From: Candidatus Krumholzibacteriia bacterium
Lineage (GTDB): Bacteria; Krumholzibacteriota; Krumholzibacteriia; WVZY01; JAKEHA01
Direction of reading: 5' to 3'
Assembly (NCBI GenBank): GCA_029865265.1
Contig: JAOUHG010000009.1
Coordinates: 1-64,000 of the forward strand
DNA length: 64,000 bases
Part shown: in pieces, positions 27,247 through 36,061 of the stretch
Position numbering within the stretch: position 1 is the first letter of the stretch
How the letters are laid out: every line of letters starts with the position of its first letter
Translations under genes and position numbers: made by a program
The notes under the pieces: generated by a model
Seen by the model: only the letters and a program-made list of their open reading frames with translations
Databases searched by the model: none
What the model was told of the DNA's origin: nothing

Positions 27247-28083
27247 CTACCCGCCGTCTTCCTCCATGGGGTCCATGCCCTTGACGTACATCATGCCGGT
27301 GGGCTCGGGCATGCCGCCCCTGGGCTCGATGGTGATGGAGAAGCCCACGATCTCTTCGCCAGCCGGAATGGTCTCGAGGTTGAGCATGGCGGTGCCGTCG
27401 GTGTTCACCGTGAACATGCCCACGCTGATGGGGGGCTTGCCGTCGCGCAGCCCCCACAGCTGGTACTCCTTGTCCTCCGGCGCCATCGGGAAACGGTACA
27501 CGTACAGCATGCCCGCGCTCTTGTCGGGGCGCGTGACCACGTTGCCGAACGCCTGCGGGTTGGGATCCAGCCCGGCCAGGCTCACGAAGCGCACGCCGGG
27601 CTCGCCCAGCACCGGGGCGTGCTGGTACTTGCTCAACTCGCCGCGCACCGACGCCAGTTCGGTCTGCATCTGCTCAGTGTTGCGCGTGGTCTCGGCGAGT
27701 AGCCGGTTGGTGGTCTCCAGTTGAGTGCGCAGCGCGTTGGTCTGCCACAGCAAGAAACCCGCCACGGCCAGCGACACCACCGCCGTCCCCCACGCCACCC
27801 GCAGCCACGCTGCCAGCGGGGCCGGTTCCTTCTGCCGGTGGGACCGTACCGGATGGTGGGTCATGCCGATGCGCGACATGAGCTGCTCCTTGACGTGTGG
27901 CGGCACCTCCACCTGCGGCACGGTGGACGCCAGGCGCACGGAGAGGTCCGACACCTCACGCAGGCGCGCGGAACACGCGGCGCACCCGGTGCCGAGGTGT
28001 ACTTCCACCGCGGCGCGTTCGCCTTCGTCCAGAATGCCGAAGGCGTAGGAGTCGAGCATCTCGTATGCGATCTTGTGATCCAT
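27247..28083 (-). CDS. RskA-like anti-sigma factor
   Basis: A 278-aa membrane protein. The N-terminus has a zinc-finger-like anti-sigma motif (AVEVHLGTGCAACSARL, H-x4-C-x2-C), then one membrane segment (~AVVSLAVAGFLLW), a coiled-coil stretch (LRTQLETTNRLLAETTRN) and an RskA-type extracytoplasmic domain (MLYVYRFPMAPEDKEYQLW, FSITIEPRGGMPEPTG). The start overlaps the sigma stop as TGATG, so the two are made together. It should hold the upstream ECF sigma factor until an envelope signal triggers release, probably by regulated proteolysis. Confidence 0.88.
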   Translation of the reverse strand: MDHKIAYEMLDSYAFGILDEGERAAVEVHLGTGCAACSARLREVSDLSVRLASTVPQVEVPPHVKEQLMSRIGMTHHPVRSHRQKEPAPLAAWLRVAWGTAVVSLAVAGFLLWQTNALRTQLETTNRLLAETTRNTEQMQTELASVRGELSKYQHAPVLGEPGVRFVSLAGLDPNPQAFGNVVTRPDKSAGMLYVYRFPMAPEDKEYQLWGLRDGKPPISVGMFTVNTDGTAMLNLETIPAGEEIVGFSITIEPRGGMPEPTGMMYVKGMDPMEEDGG

Positions 28084-28664
28084 CAGGTTTTGATATCCAG
28101 TAGTTTGCGCAACTGCACCACGCCTTCGCGCAGGCGGCTCTTCACCGTTCCCAACGGCGTCCCCAGCCGGCTGGCGATACCGGAGTGCGACAATCCTTCG
28201 TAGTACGACAGGCGGATCACCTCGCGGTACTGCTCGTCCAGGCGGTTGAGCGCCTCCAGCACCTGGTTGGCCTCCGCAGACAGCACCGCCGCTCCGCCGT
28301 CGACGGACGCAACCGATGGCAGCACGTCGATGGACGCCTCGCGTCCGCGCGCCTTGAAGGTTCGGGACCGGGTTTTGTCGATGGCGAGGCGGCGTGTCAT
28401 GGTGGTGATCCATGCGGCCGGGCTCCCGCGCGACGGGTCGAAGGTGCCGGCCCGTTCCCAGACGCGGAAGAAGACTTCCTGGGTGATGTCCTCGGCGTCG
28501 CCGTCGTCGCGGACAACGCTGCGCGCCAGGCTGTAAACGAAGCTGGCATAAGCGTCATACAACTCCGACAGGGCCGTCTGGTCCCGGTCCCGCACGCGGC
28601 GCAGCAACGCCGCATCCCGGCTGGGGTCCATGCGGCCGGCGGCCTCTGTCTTCGGCTTCACCAT
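28083..28664 (-). CDS. ECF RNA polymerase sigma factor (SigK-like)
   Basis: A 193-aa sigma-70 family protein. Region 2 has LYDAYASFVYSLARSVV and DAEDITQEVFFRVWE; region 4 has LDEQYREVIRLSYYEGLSH and TPLGTVKSRLREGVVQLR. It heads a tight operon with its anti-sigma, a glycerophosphodiesterase and a sulfatase-like lipoprotein, so envelope phospho-lipid or polymer remodelling is a plausible part of its regulon. It is transcribed from an extended -10 at 28722-28730; further autoregulation is likely but not visible. Confidence 0.92.
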   Translation of the reverse strand: MVKPKTEAAGRMDPSRDAALLRRVRDRDQTALSELYDAYASFVYSLARSVVRDDGDAEDITQEVFFRVWERAGTFDPSRGSPAAWITTMTRRLAIDKTRSRTFKARGREASIDVLPSVASVDGGAAVLSAEANQVLEALNRLDEQYREVIRLSYYEGLSHSGIASRLGTPLGTVKSRLREGVVQLRKLLDIKT

Positions 28665-28721
28665 GAGTTATACGAAGTAAAGCGGCGGATTGGAGCAGTT
28701 TCCGTCCGCGACCAGGGCCGG

Positions 28722-28730
28722 ATTGTAGCA
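28722..28730 (-). promoter_or_regulatory. Extended -10 element of the sigma/anti-sigma operon
   Basis: TGCTACAAT on the minus strand, just before the antiporter stop, leaving a ~52-base leader to the sigma start. Confidence 0.5.
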
Positions 28731-28734
28731 CGGA

Positions 28735-30621
28735 TCAGGCGCTGGCCTCGTCATCGTCCTCCCGCTCCCAGCCGCGCGCCTCGAGCCAGCTCTGGACGTC
28801 GGTGTTGCGCCGCCCGAAGGTAACCCACCGCACCACGTCGTTCTTGCGCGGCTCGTACTTCTCGTCCACCAGGAAGCGCGCCTCGCCCCGCAGCACCACC
28901 GCCGGGAGCACCAGGTTGCGCGCGTCGCGGGGAACCGGGAACGTCTCCGGCGCTTCCTCCGACGACGTGCCCAGGAAGCGCCACGCGTCCACGCTGGCGG
29001 AGTCGCGCCGCAGGCGGCTCGCCCACAGGTCCACGTCCACTTCCGAACCGAACAGCACGCGCGCGTGCGACTCCTCCACGCGGCTCGCGGTAATGGCGCC
29101 GCGGTGCATGGCGACGTACGCCCGCGGCACGCGGTGCTCGTCGAGCGAACTCTCCGCGAAGAGCAGGTTCACGCCGCCGTTGGGAAGCAGCGCCACCACC
29201 GCCTTGCGCGTGTCGAGGTCGGCCTGCTGCAGGATGCGGTCGTCGAGCGCGTTGCCGTGCAGCACGCGGAAACCGCGCTTCTCGGCCGCCGAACATAGTT
29301 CCGGATTGGCGTCGATGAGGATGACCTCGTCTCCTCCCGTGCGCAGAATCTCACCCAGAGAGATGGCAAGGTCGTTGGCGCCGAGAATGACGAACCCCTG
29401 CCCGCGCGGGCGGCGCACCTTGAGGACGGAGGCCAGCAGTGAGCCGGTCAGGCCCTGCACCAGCACCGTGCCGGTGATCACCAGGAACACCAGTCCGCGC
29501 ATCTCGTCGCCGCCGGGGATGCCCAGCTCCTGCATGCGGGTGTGAAAGAGCGTCGCGATTGCCGCGGCCACGATTCCGCGCGGCGCAATCCAGGACAGGA
29601 AGGTTTTTTCGCGCCAGTTCAGCCCCGACCGGAAGGTGCAGATGAACACCTCCACCGGGCGCACGATAAGCGCAATGGCAGCCACCGCCACCAGCCCGCG
29701 CATCCCGAGAGCAGTGACCTCACTCAGCCCCACAGTGGCGGCCAGCAGGACGAACAGCATGCCGATGAGCATGACGGTGAGCTGTTCCTTGAACTCCTTC
29801 ACGTCCTGCATGCTGCCGGTCCACACGTTCCCCACCACCAGGCCCGCCACGATGGCCGCCATGATGCCGGACTCCGGCTGCAGCATGTTGCTCGCCTGAA
29901 ACGTCACCCACGCCACGGTCAGCGTGAACACCTTCTCCATGCCAGCGGGGATGACACGCCGCCAGCGCAGCATCAACACCGCAAAACTGCCGCCGATCAG
30001 ACCCACCACCACCCCGATGGCAAGGCGACTGGACACATGGAGCACGCCCGCGGCCACGTTGGCGCCGCTGAACTGCAGCGCCACCTCGAAGGCAACCACC
30101 GCCAGGACGGCGCCGATGGCGTCGATGAACACGCCCTCCGCCTCGAGGATGGTCTGCAGGTTGCGGTTCACCCGGATGCGGCGCAGCAGCGGCCCCACCA
30201 CGGTGGGCCCGGTGACGATGACCAGCGAACCGAACAGAATCGACAGGCGCCAGTCCCACTGCATGACGAATCGCGCCACCAGCGCCGAACCGATCCATGT
30301 AATCAGCGCGCCAATCGTTACCAGCCGCCGGATGGTGGGCGCCTGGCGGCGCAGGCGCACCCAGTCTATGTTCATCCCGCCTTCGAACAGAATGACGGCG
30401 ATGGCAAAGCCGATGATGATGTAGAGGCTCTTCCCCAGCACCCACGGGTGGATGATGTTAAGCCCGTCCGGTCCCAGCGCCACCCCGGCCAGCAAGAGGA
30501 TGACGATGCCCGGCAGCCTCAGGTGATAGGCCAGCGACTGCGCCGCCATGCCCACGGCCAGGGCGATGGCGACCGTCATCGCGGGGGTGTGGAGATCGAT
30601 GGCGTGGATGAAATCGAACAA
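28735..30621 (-). CDS. CPA1-family Na+/H+ antiporter with TrkA-N-like domain
   Basis: A 628-aa protein. About 12 hydrophobic segments occupy residues ~1-395, with family motifs such as LPGIVILLLAGVALGPDGL and EGVFIDAIGAVLAVV (central acidic residue of the ion path). A Rossmann TrkA-N-like domain follows (FVILGANDLAISLGEIL, LIDANPELCSAAEKRGF) and a C-terminal ~150-residue regulatory part. It exchanges protons for Na+ or K+ across the inner membrane, with nucleotide control probable. It lies 21 bases after the choloylglycine-hydrolase-like gene on the same strand. Confidence 0.9.
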   Translation of the reverse strand: MFDFIHAIDLHTPAMTVAIALAVGMAAQSLAYHLRLPGIVILLLAGVALGPDGLNIIHPWVLGKSLYIIIGFAIAVILFEGGMNIDWVRLRRQAPTIRRLVTIGALITWIGSALVARFVMQWDWRLSILFGSLVIVTGPTVVGPLLRRIRVNRNLQTILEAEGVFIDAIGAVLAVVAFEVALQFSGANVAAGVLHVSSRLAIGVVVGLIGGSFAVLMLRWRRVIPAGMEKVFTLTVAWVTFQASNMLQPESGIMAAIVAGLVVGNVWTGSMQDVKEFKEQLTVMLIGMLFVLLAATVGLSEVTALGMRGLVAVAAIALIVRPVEVFICTFRSGLNWREKTFLSWIAPRGIVAAAIATLFHTRMQELGIPGGDEMRGLVFLVITGTVLVQGLTGSLLASVLKVRRPRGQGFVILGANDLAISLGEILRTGGDEVILIDANPELCSAAEKRGFRVLHGNALDDRILQQADLDTRKAVVALLPNGGVNLLFAESSLDEHRVPRAYVAMHRGAITASRVEESHARVLFGSEVDVDLWASRLRRDSASVDAWRFLGTSSEEAPETFPVPRDARNLVLPAVVLRGEARFLVDEKYEPRKNDVVRWVTFGRRNTDVQSWLEARGWEREDDDEASA

Positions 30622-30642
30622 AGTTTGCCTTTGGTTGGGGGC

Positions 30643-31692
30643 CTACGGCGCGCAGTGCAGTGTCTGCGGGAAACGCGCAAGCGCGTCGAGCGCGTCCCCG
30701 GGAATATCGCGCAGAAAATCCGTGCGCGCAAACGCCGTCCCGATCAGTGCACGGTTGGCATCGAGGGTATAGTCTCGCAGTTTCCCGGTTACGTCACCTG
30801 TAAACTGCGTGTTCATGTCCAGCACCCTGACCGGCGAATCGCAGGCGAAGTCCAGGCCCGCCAGGTCTATACGGCGCACCATCGGATTGGCCCGCGTGCG
30901 GAAATGGACGCGCATGGCGGCGATATCGTACACGATGCTCCACTGCGTGTACTCGCCCTGGGAGACCCGCGCCAGCAGGTCGAACGCCGCCTGCACCGGG
31001 TCGCTTCCCGGCGGGGGGCCCGTGGCCGTGATGAGCGCCGCGATGGCGAAACGATCCAGCGACGACTTCGACAGTTCGCGGGTTACGTCGTTGAAGGTGC
31101 GCGCGTACTCCGCCGAGCGGGCATAGGTGTCGTTGGTGAGCGCGCGGTAGGGCAGGTCGCCTCCGCGGTGCACCACCATCTCGCCGTCCAGGTACTCCAC
31201 CGCGGCCGTGCTACCCTGCGCATCCGCCACCAGGAAATGGATCATGGCGGTGCCCGCTGCAACGCGCACCGTCTTGTCCGATGCAATTACGTCCCCCACG
31301 GTGGCTGCGTTGTCGAGCTGGTACTGGATCCACTGCAGGGTGGGAAGCGGCGCGCGCGCGTCCGCGGCCGGGTATTCGGTGTCGTCGAGCCACATCAGCT
31401 CTATCACCAGGCCCTTCTCGTTGACGCCCCCGCTGGGAAACTCGCGCCCGTACTGGTTGAAGGTGACGCTTCCGAAACGCGACGTCCACGTGAAGGGCGA
31501 TTCGTCCACCAGGGCCTGCTTGACCACGCCGCGCTTGTTCACCACCACCATGCCGACGTCCACGTTCCAGTCGTAATTCTTGCCGAAGACGAGCGCACCG
31601 TCCTGCTCGAAACAGAACGTGGTGCACGCCTGTGACGGAACTGATGTGGTCAACAGACCGAGTGCCACCACCACTGCAATGCGTGCGTTCAT
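30643..31692 (-). CDS. Exported choloylglycine-hydrolase-family (Ntn) amidase
   Basis: A 349-aa linear C-N amide hydrolase. The signal peptide ends at SQA, directly followed by Cys23 (CTTFCFEQDGALVFGKNYDW), so signal cleavage would expose the N-terminal nucleophile. Other family features: Asp in NYDWN, FNQYGREFPSGGVNEKGLVI, and an Asn/Arg-bearing stretch later. Relatives cleave bile-salt, penicillin or N-acyl-homoserine-lactone amides; the substrate here is unknown. The start codon overlaps the stop of the PhoX-like gene as ATGA, implying coupled translation. Confidence 0.87.
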   Translation of the reverse strand: MNARIAVVVALGLLTTSVPSQACTTFCFEQDGALVFGKNYDWNVDVGMVVVNKRGVVKQALVDESPFTWTSRFGSVTFNQYGREFPSGGVNEKGLVIELMWLDDTEYPAADARAPLPTLQWIQYQLDNAATVGDVIASDKTVRVAAGTAMIHFLVADAQGSTAAVEYLDGEMVVHRGGDLPYRALTNDTYARSAEYARTFNDVTRELSKSSLDRFAIAALITATGPPPGSDPVQAAFDLLARVSQGEYTQWSIVYDIAAMRVHFRTRANPMVRRIDLAGLDFACDSPVRVLDMNTQFTGDVTGKLRDYTLDANRALIGTAFARTDFLRDIPGDALDALARFPQTLHCAP

Positions 31693-33107
31693 GACTTCTT
31701 CCACGGGCCGGTGATGGCGAGCGTCAGACCCTGCTCCAGCATGTTGACGAAGAGCGTGCTCGCGTCGGGCGAAAACACCGCGCCGGCGAATTCTCCGTGG
31801 CGGCGCGAGTGCGCCAGCGTGTAGAGCGTACCCGCACGGGTTATGCCCACCAGGCGGCAGTCGCTTCCACCCGTGTCCTCGCACGCGATCACATCGCCCC
31901 ACGGCGATATGGTGATGTTGTCGGGATTGACCATGCGGCGCGCATCGTTGGGCTCGATGAACAGTTCCAGGCGGCCCGGCGCCGCCTTCTCACGCTCGCT
32001 TCCCTCCGCCGCCGACGGAACGTAGCGGAATATCTGTCCGATCTGCGAGCGGCCGCCCGAGGTGCATACCCAGAAGACCTCGCCGTCTCCCACCCACATT
32101 CCCTCGCCGCGCGCAAAGCGGCACGCCCCGGCGGCGTGGCCGCGGTGGCGCAGGTCGTCCTTTGGTGAATCGGTGTCCTGGAGATCGATCCAGCGCACGT
32201 TCATGCGTTCGCCGATGGCGACGGTCTCCTTGAGCGTGGGCCAGTTGCTCGCGTCGCGTACGCCGCTCAGCAGTACCAGCGCCTGCAGGCGTCCGCCCGC
32301 GCCCAGGTTGCCGGGCTGGCGGGGAATGAACCGGTAAATGAGGCCGTCGTCTCGATCCTCGGTGAGATATACGATGCCCGTGCGCGGGTCCACGCCTACC
32401 GCTTCGTGCATGAAACGTCCCATGCCGGTGAGCGGTACCGGGTCCGCGAGGCCGACCTCGTGGCTGGCGGGAACCTCGAAGCACCAGCCGTGATCCTTGA
32501 GACAATGGATCTTCTCTTCCTCGTGGTAGCCCGCGGTGAGCGCTGTTTCTTCGCAGCTGATCCACGACCCCCACGGCGTGGGCCCCCCCGCGCAGTTGAT
32601 CAGGGTGCCGGCAAGGCTCATGAACTGGCGGGCGCGGATGTTCACGCGCGTATCCCACACGATGGTGGTGGTGCCGCCGGGGTTGGGTGTCATGCCCGCG
32701 CCCATGTCGTAGAGTTTGTCGGCGGGGATCCTGCCGAGGCGGGTGTTGTTGCGGCCGAAAGGACCATCGCTCATCCGCACGCACTCGTGGTTGCAGACGA
32801 TGAGGGTGGTGCCGTTGGGGCCCGGAAAAGCGGCCATGGCGTCGGGGCGCCCCGGCACCAGCAGGCCGTCGTCCATTTCCTCACCGGCGCGCGAGACGAT
32901 CCGGCAGATGAAGCCCTGCGGCAGGTCGATGAGCCCCCGGGGATCCTCGACCAGCGGGCCGTAGCCTTCGGCCTGGCTGGCGGCGGCAGCCATGGCATCC
33001 ACCCCCGCCGAAAAGGCCTTCTGATAGGCCACAAAACCCACCGTCACCACACCGCACGTTCGCAGGAACTGACGGCGGGTAAGTGTGTTGGCGGCTCGCC
33101 CGGTCAT
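31689..33107 (-). CDS. PhoX-like (DUF839) phosphatase-family protein with Tat signal
   Basis: A 472-aa protein. The N-terminus carries a twin-arginine signal (LTRRQFLRTCGVVTVGF), so it is exported folded, as expected for a cofactor-bearing PhoX relative. Propeller motifs include FPGPNGTTLIVCNHE, GGPTPWGSWISCEET, HEAVGVDPRTGIVYLTED and NPDNITISPWGDVIACED. PhoX enzymes use Ca and Fe; activity here is inferred only from family. The start at 33107 is chosen because the -10 box lies six bases upstream; ATG at 33125 would overlap that box. Its stop overlaps the next start as ATGA. Confidence 0.85.
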   Translation of the reverse strand: MTGRAANTLTRRQFLRTCGVVTVGFVAYQKAFSAGVDAMAAAASQAEGYGPLVEDPRGLIDLPQGFICRIVSRAGEEMDDGLLVPGRPDAMAAFPGPNGTTLIVCNHECVRMSDGPFGRNNTRLGRIPADKLYDMGAGMTPNPGGTTTIVWDTRVNIRARQFMSLAGTLINCAGGPTPWGSWISCEETALTAGYHEEEKIHCLKDHGWCFEVPASHEVGLADPVPLTGMGRFMHEAVGVDPRTGIVYLTEDRDDGLIYRFIPRQPGNLGAGGRLQALVLLSGVRDASNWPTLKETVAIGERMNVRWIDLQDTDSPKDDLRHRGHAAGACRFARGEGMWVGDGEVFWVCTSGGRSQIGQIFRYVPSAAEGSEREKAAPGRLELFIEPNDARRMVNPDNITISPWGDVIACEDTGGSDCRLVGITRAGTLYTLAHSRRHGEFAGAVFSPDASTLFVNMLEQGLTLAITGPWKKS

Positions 33108-33113
33108 GGGAGC

Positions 33114-33122
33114 AGTGTAGCA
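33114..33122 (-). promoter_or_regulatory. Extended -10 element 6 bases before the PhoX-like ATG
   Basis: TGCTACACT on the minus strand, then six bases and ATG. No Shine-Dalgarno; a leaderless message is likely. Confidence 0.5.
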
Positions 33123-33181
33123 CATCGCCGCGGGAGCCCGAGGGTCCGCAGGCGGGGGCCACTCCCCGGGACGGTGGGGCG

Positions 33182-33634
33182 CTAGTCCCTGACGAAGGCG
33201 ATGTAGTCCACCATGGGCGGCGTGTCCCCGTGGCGGCGCATGGCGTGCGCAATCTGGCCGCGGTGGTGTGAGCCGTGCATCATGACGTGCAGCAGCATGT
33301 CCCCCACCGCATTGGTGTAGCGCACGTTCTGGGTGTTGGTGTAGGTGATCCTGCGCCCGCAGTCCGTATCCGTGAGTCCGGATATGAATTTCTCGAGCAG
33401 GGCGGCGTTCTCCGCGGCCATCGTTTCGCACTGCTGCAGGGTATAGTCGGGCCACACCGGAATCACCGTCCAGTTCTCCTCGTGCAGGCGCAGGTACCAC
33501 AGGCGCTCGGCGGCGAGGACGTGCGCGTAGAACTTCAGCGGTTCGTCCGGCTCCTCGGCGCGCTTCAGTTCATCGAGTACCCGTTGGTCGGCCCAGCGCA
33601 TGTGCGCCACGAGACGCTTGAGGGCTTCCTGCAT
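33182..33634 (-). CDS. DinB-family protein
   Basis: A 150-aa four-helix protein of the DinB/YfiT superfamily. Likely metal-binding histidines are in YAHVLAAERLW and MMHGSHHRGQIAH. Members include thiol-dependent transferases and many of unknown role. The start is fixed by AAGGAGG upstream. It lies 74 bases before the PhoX-like gene, but that gene seems to have its own promoter. Confidence 0.88.
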   Translation of the reverse strand: MQEALKRLVAHMRWADQRVLDELKRAEEPDEPLKFYAHVLAAERLWYLRLHEENWTVIPVWPDYTLQQCETMAAENAALLEKFISGLTDTDCGRRITYTNTQNVRYTNAVGDMLLHVMMHGSHHRGQIAHAMRRHGDTPPMVDYIAFVRD

Positions 33635-33693
33635 GACATCCTCCTTCTCTCTCTCTTGCCGCGTCCCCTCGTTCCCGGTGTGTCTCAGAGTGC

Positions 33694-34179
33694 CTAGGGC
33701 TCATCCGGCGGCACGATTTCGATGATCTCGGCCTCGGCTCTTCCCGCGGTGATGGTGAGTTTCGCCACCGTCACCGGTAGCGTGAAGCGGCGCGCGCCGG
33801 CGGCACCCGGGTTGAGGAACAGCACCCCGTCGCGCCGTTCCACGGCGGGGCGGTGCGAGTGGCCGTAGACCACCGCAGCAACGCCGGCCGCGGCCGGGTC
33901 GATGTCGAGGTGTTCGATATCGTGCACAACGTACACGCGCGCGCCTCCGGCTTCCAGCATGTTGGTCGGCGGCAACCGCCGCGCCCAGGCGTCGGTGTCG
34001 GTGTTGCCGCGCACCACCGTGACCGGGGCAACGCGCTCCAGCGCAATCAGGATGTTCTCCGGCCCCACGTCACCGCCGTGCACGATGAACTGGCTGCCGG
34101 CGAGCGCGGTGAGCGCCTCCGGCCGCAGCATCCCGTGCGTGTCGGAGATCACGCCGATGGTGACGACCTCGCCGCTCAC
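33694..34179 (-). CDS. YfcE/MJ0936-type metallophosphoesterase
   Basis: A 161-aa small calcineurin-like phosphodiesterase with all metal motifs: GVISDTHG, VHGGDVG, RGNTD and GHSHRP. It hydrolyses phosphodiesters in vitro in known relatives, with Mn2+; the natural substrate is unknown. GTG start at 34179 overlaps the aminopeptidase stop as GTGA, indicating coupled translation at the end of a minus-strand operon. Confidence 0.9.
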   Translation of the reverse strand: MSGEVVTIGVISDTHGMLRPEALTALAGSQFIVHGGDVGPENILIALERVAPVTVVRGNTDTDAWARRLPPTNMLEAGGARVYVVHDIEHLDIDPAAAGVAAVVYGHSHRPAVERRDGVLFLNPGAAGARRFTLPVTVAKLTITAGRAEAEIIEIVPPDEP

Positions 34180-36047
34180 TTGCCCGCCCCGCCCCCGGTC
34201 TCGCTCCAGCCGAGCACTTCGTCGATCCCATTCGCCGTTATCGAGTGGTAGCCGGGCCGCGCATTGGTATACACGCCGCGCGCGAACGTCATTCCGTCCG
34301 GGGTTTCGGCGAGCTTCATGTACACGGGACGCAGCAGGTAACGGCGGCCGATCGTCATCAGGAACTTCTCAATTGCGGGATAACCGGGCTGCCAACCCGC
34401 GGCGATCACGTTGGGAAACCACGAGCGCTGCACCACGGCGTTGGCCGTGTTCATGTGATAGGTGTTCTCGAGGTCGGCGAGGCGCGCGGCCGGCAACGGC
34501 TGCGGCAGGTTGTCCAGAAAGCGCTGCCACTCGTTGGTGGTCCAGCCGTCGGTGTTGAGTTTCGCCGCGGGTGTCCCGTTGACGAACGCGGCCATCTGCG
34601 CGTCCACATCGTCGAAACGCGTCGAGCGCGGCTGTGGGGCGTTGTCGGGCAGCCCGGCGCCGTATACCCAGGTGTCCACCTGCAGCGAGGCGTACAACTC
34701 TTCGTCACCCTTGAAGAGTTCCCGCTTCATGTAGGCCAGAAACTCCTGCGTGGTCATGGTCTGAAACGCGTGTGACTCGAAGTACTGGCGCAGGAACCCG
34801 TCGAACGTCTCCCGGCCGAACGACTCCTCGAGCAGACGCAGGAACAGGTAGCCCTTTTCGTAGGGCACGTTGTTGGTGGCCTCGTCCGGGTCGGCCCCGG
34901 CGAGGTCGAAGTACAGCGCGGTGTGCGGGTTGTCCGCGCCCACTTCCTCGAATTCGAGGTCGAGGTCGCGCACGCCCAGCAACGCCTGCATCTCCATGTA
35001 CTCGCGGCCGTACAGCACCTCGTCGAGGCGGCGTTCGAAGTAGGTGGTGAATCCCTCGTTGAGCCAGAAGTCGTCCCAGGTGCGGTTGGTGACCAGGTTG
35101 CCCGACCACGAATGCGCCAGCTCGTGGCACACCACCGACACCAGCGAGCGGTCGCCCGCCACCAGCACCGGGGTCAGAAACGTGAGCCGCGGATTCTCCA
35201 TGCCACCGAAGGGGAAACTGGGCGGCAGCACCAGCACGTCGAACTGCTCCCAGCGGTAGGGACCGTACATCTGCTCCGCGGTGGTGATCATGCGCTCCAT
35301 GTCGGCAAACTCCCACGCCGCCTTCTCCACCACGCCGGGCTCGGAGTAGACGCCGCAGCGCTCGCCAACGGCGCGGTACTCGATGTCGCCCACCGCCAGC
35401 GCCAGCAGGTACGACGGCAGCGGCTGATTCATCTCGAAGTTGTAGACGCCGTCCGCGGTCTTGTTCTTTGGATTGCGCGCGCTCATCAGCGCCATCAACC
35501 CGGGCGGCACCTCCACGCGCGCGTTATAGGTGAAGCGCTCCGAGGGTGTGTCCTGGCACGGCACCCACGAGCGGGCGTGGACGGACTGTGACTGCGAGTA
35601 CATGTACGGCAGCTGCTTGCCCGCCGTCTGCGCGGGCGAAAGCCACTGCAGGCCGCGCGCCTCGGACGTGGTCCGGTAGTGAACGATGACACGCGCGTCC
35701 TCGGGACCGATGGCAACCGACAGCGGCCGCCCGATCAAGGGCAGCGAATCGCCCAGCGTCCAGTGCGTCGGTTTGCCGCCCTCCAGGGTGACGTCGGTGA
35801 TGCGCAGCGCCCAGGTGTCGAAGACCACCGCGCGGGCATCGGTCTGCTTGTCGAGGTCGTACGCGGCACGGCCGGTGATGACCTGCTGGTCGAAATCGAC
35901 CTTCAGGTCGAGGTCCATGTGCGTGACGCCCACTTCCTGCGGGCGCGCGTACGAAAAGTTCTCCACCGTCGGCGCGGGGAGCGTTGGCTGGCGCGAGCAG
36001 GCCAGCGTGGCAGCAATCATGAGGAGCAGTGGCGTGCGGCCGGTCAT
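34176..36047 (-). CDS. M1-family aminopeptidase lipoprotein (LTA4H-like)
   Basis: A 623-aa zinc aminopeptidase. The lipobox TLAC (Cys17) anchors it in the envelope. It carries GGMEN (281-285), HELAHSWSGNLVTN with zinc His308/His312 and catalytic Glu309, and WLNEGFT with Glu331. The N-terminal segment with YSQSQSVHARSWVPCQDTP is typical of the leukotriene-A4-hydrolase/aminopeptidase B branch, and the C-terminal helical domain is present. It removes N-terminal residues from peptides outside the cytoplasm. GAAAGGAAA precedes ATG 36047; the upstream frame is spurious. Confidence 0.92.
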   Translation of the reverse strand: MTGRTPLLLMIAATLACSRQPTLPAPTVENFSYARPQEVGVTHMDLDLKVDFDQQVITGRAAYDLDKQTDARAVVFDTWALRITDVTLEGGKPTHWTLGDSLPLIGRPLSVAIGPEDARVIVHYRTTSEARGLQWLSPAQTAGKQLPYMYSQSQSVHARSWVPCQDTPSERFTYNARVEVPPGLMALMSARNPKNKTADGVYNFEMNQPLPSYLLALAVGDIEYRAVGERCGVYSEPGVVEKAAWEFADMERMITTAEQMYGPYRWEQFDVLVLPPSFPFGGMENPRLTFLTPVLVAGDRSLVSVVCHELAHSWSGNLVTNRTWDDFWLNEGFTTYFERRLDEVLYGREYMEMQALLGVRDLDLEFEEVGADNPHTALYFDLAGADPDEATNNVPYEKGYLFLRLLEESFGRETFDGFLRQYFESHAFQTMTTQEFLAYMKRELFKGDEELYASLQVDTWVYGAGLPDNAPQPRSTRFDDVDAQMAAFVNGTPAAKLNTDGWTTNEWQRFLDNLPQPLPAARLADLENTYHMNTANAVVQRSWFPNVIAAGWQPGYPAIEKFLMTIGRRYLLRPVYMKLAETPDGMTFARGVYTNARPGYHSITANGIDEVLGWSETGGGAGK

Positions 36048-36061
36048 TGGTTTCCTTTCAC

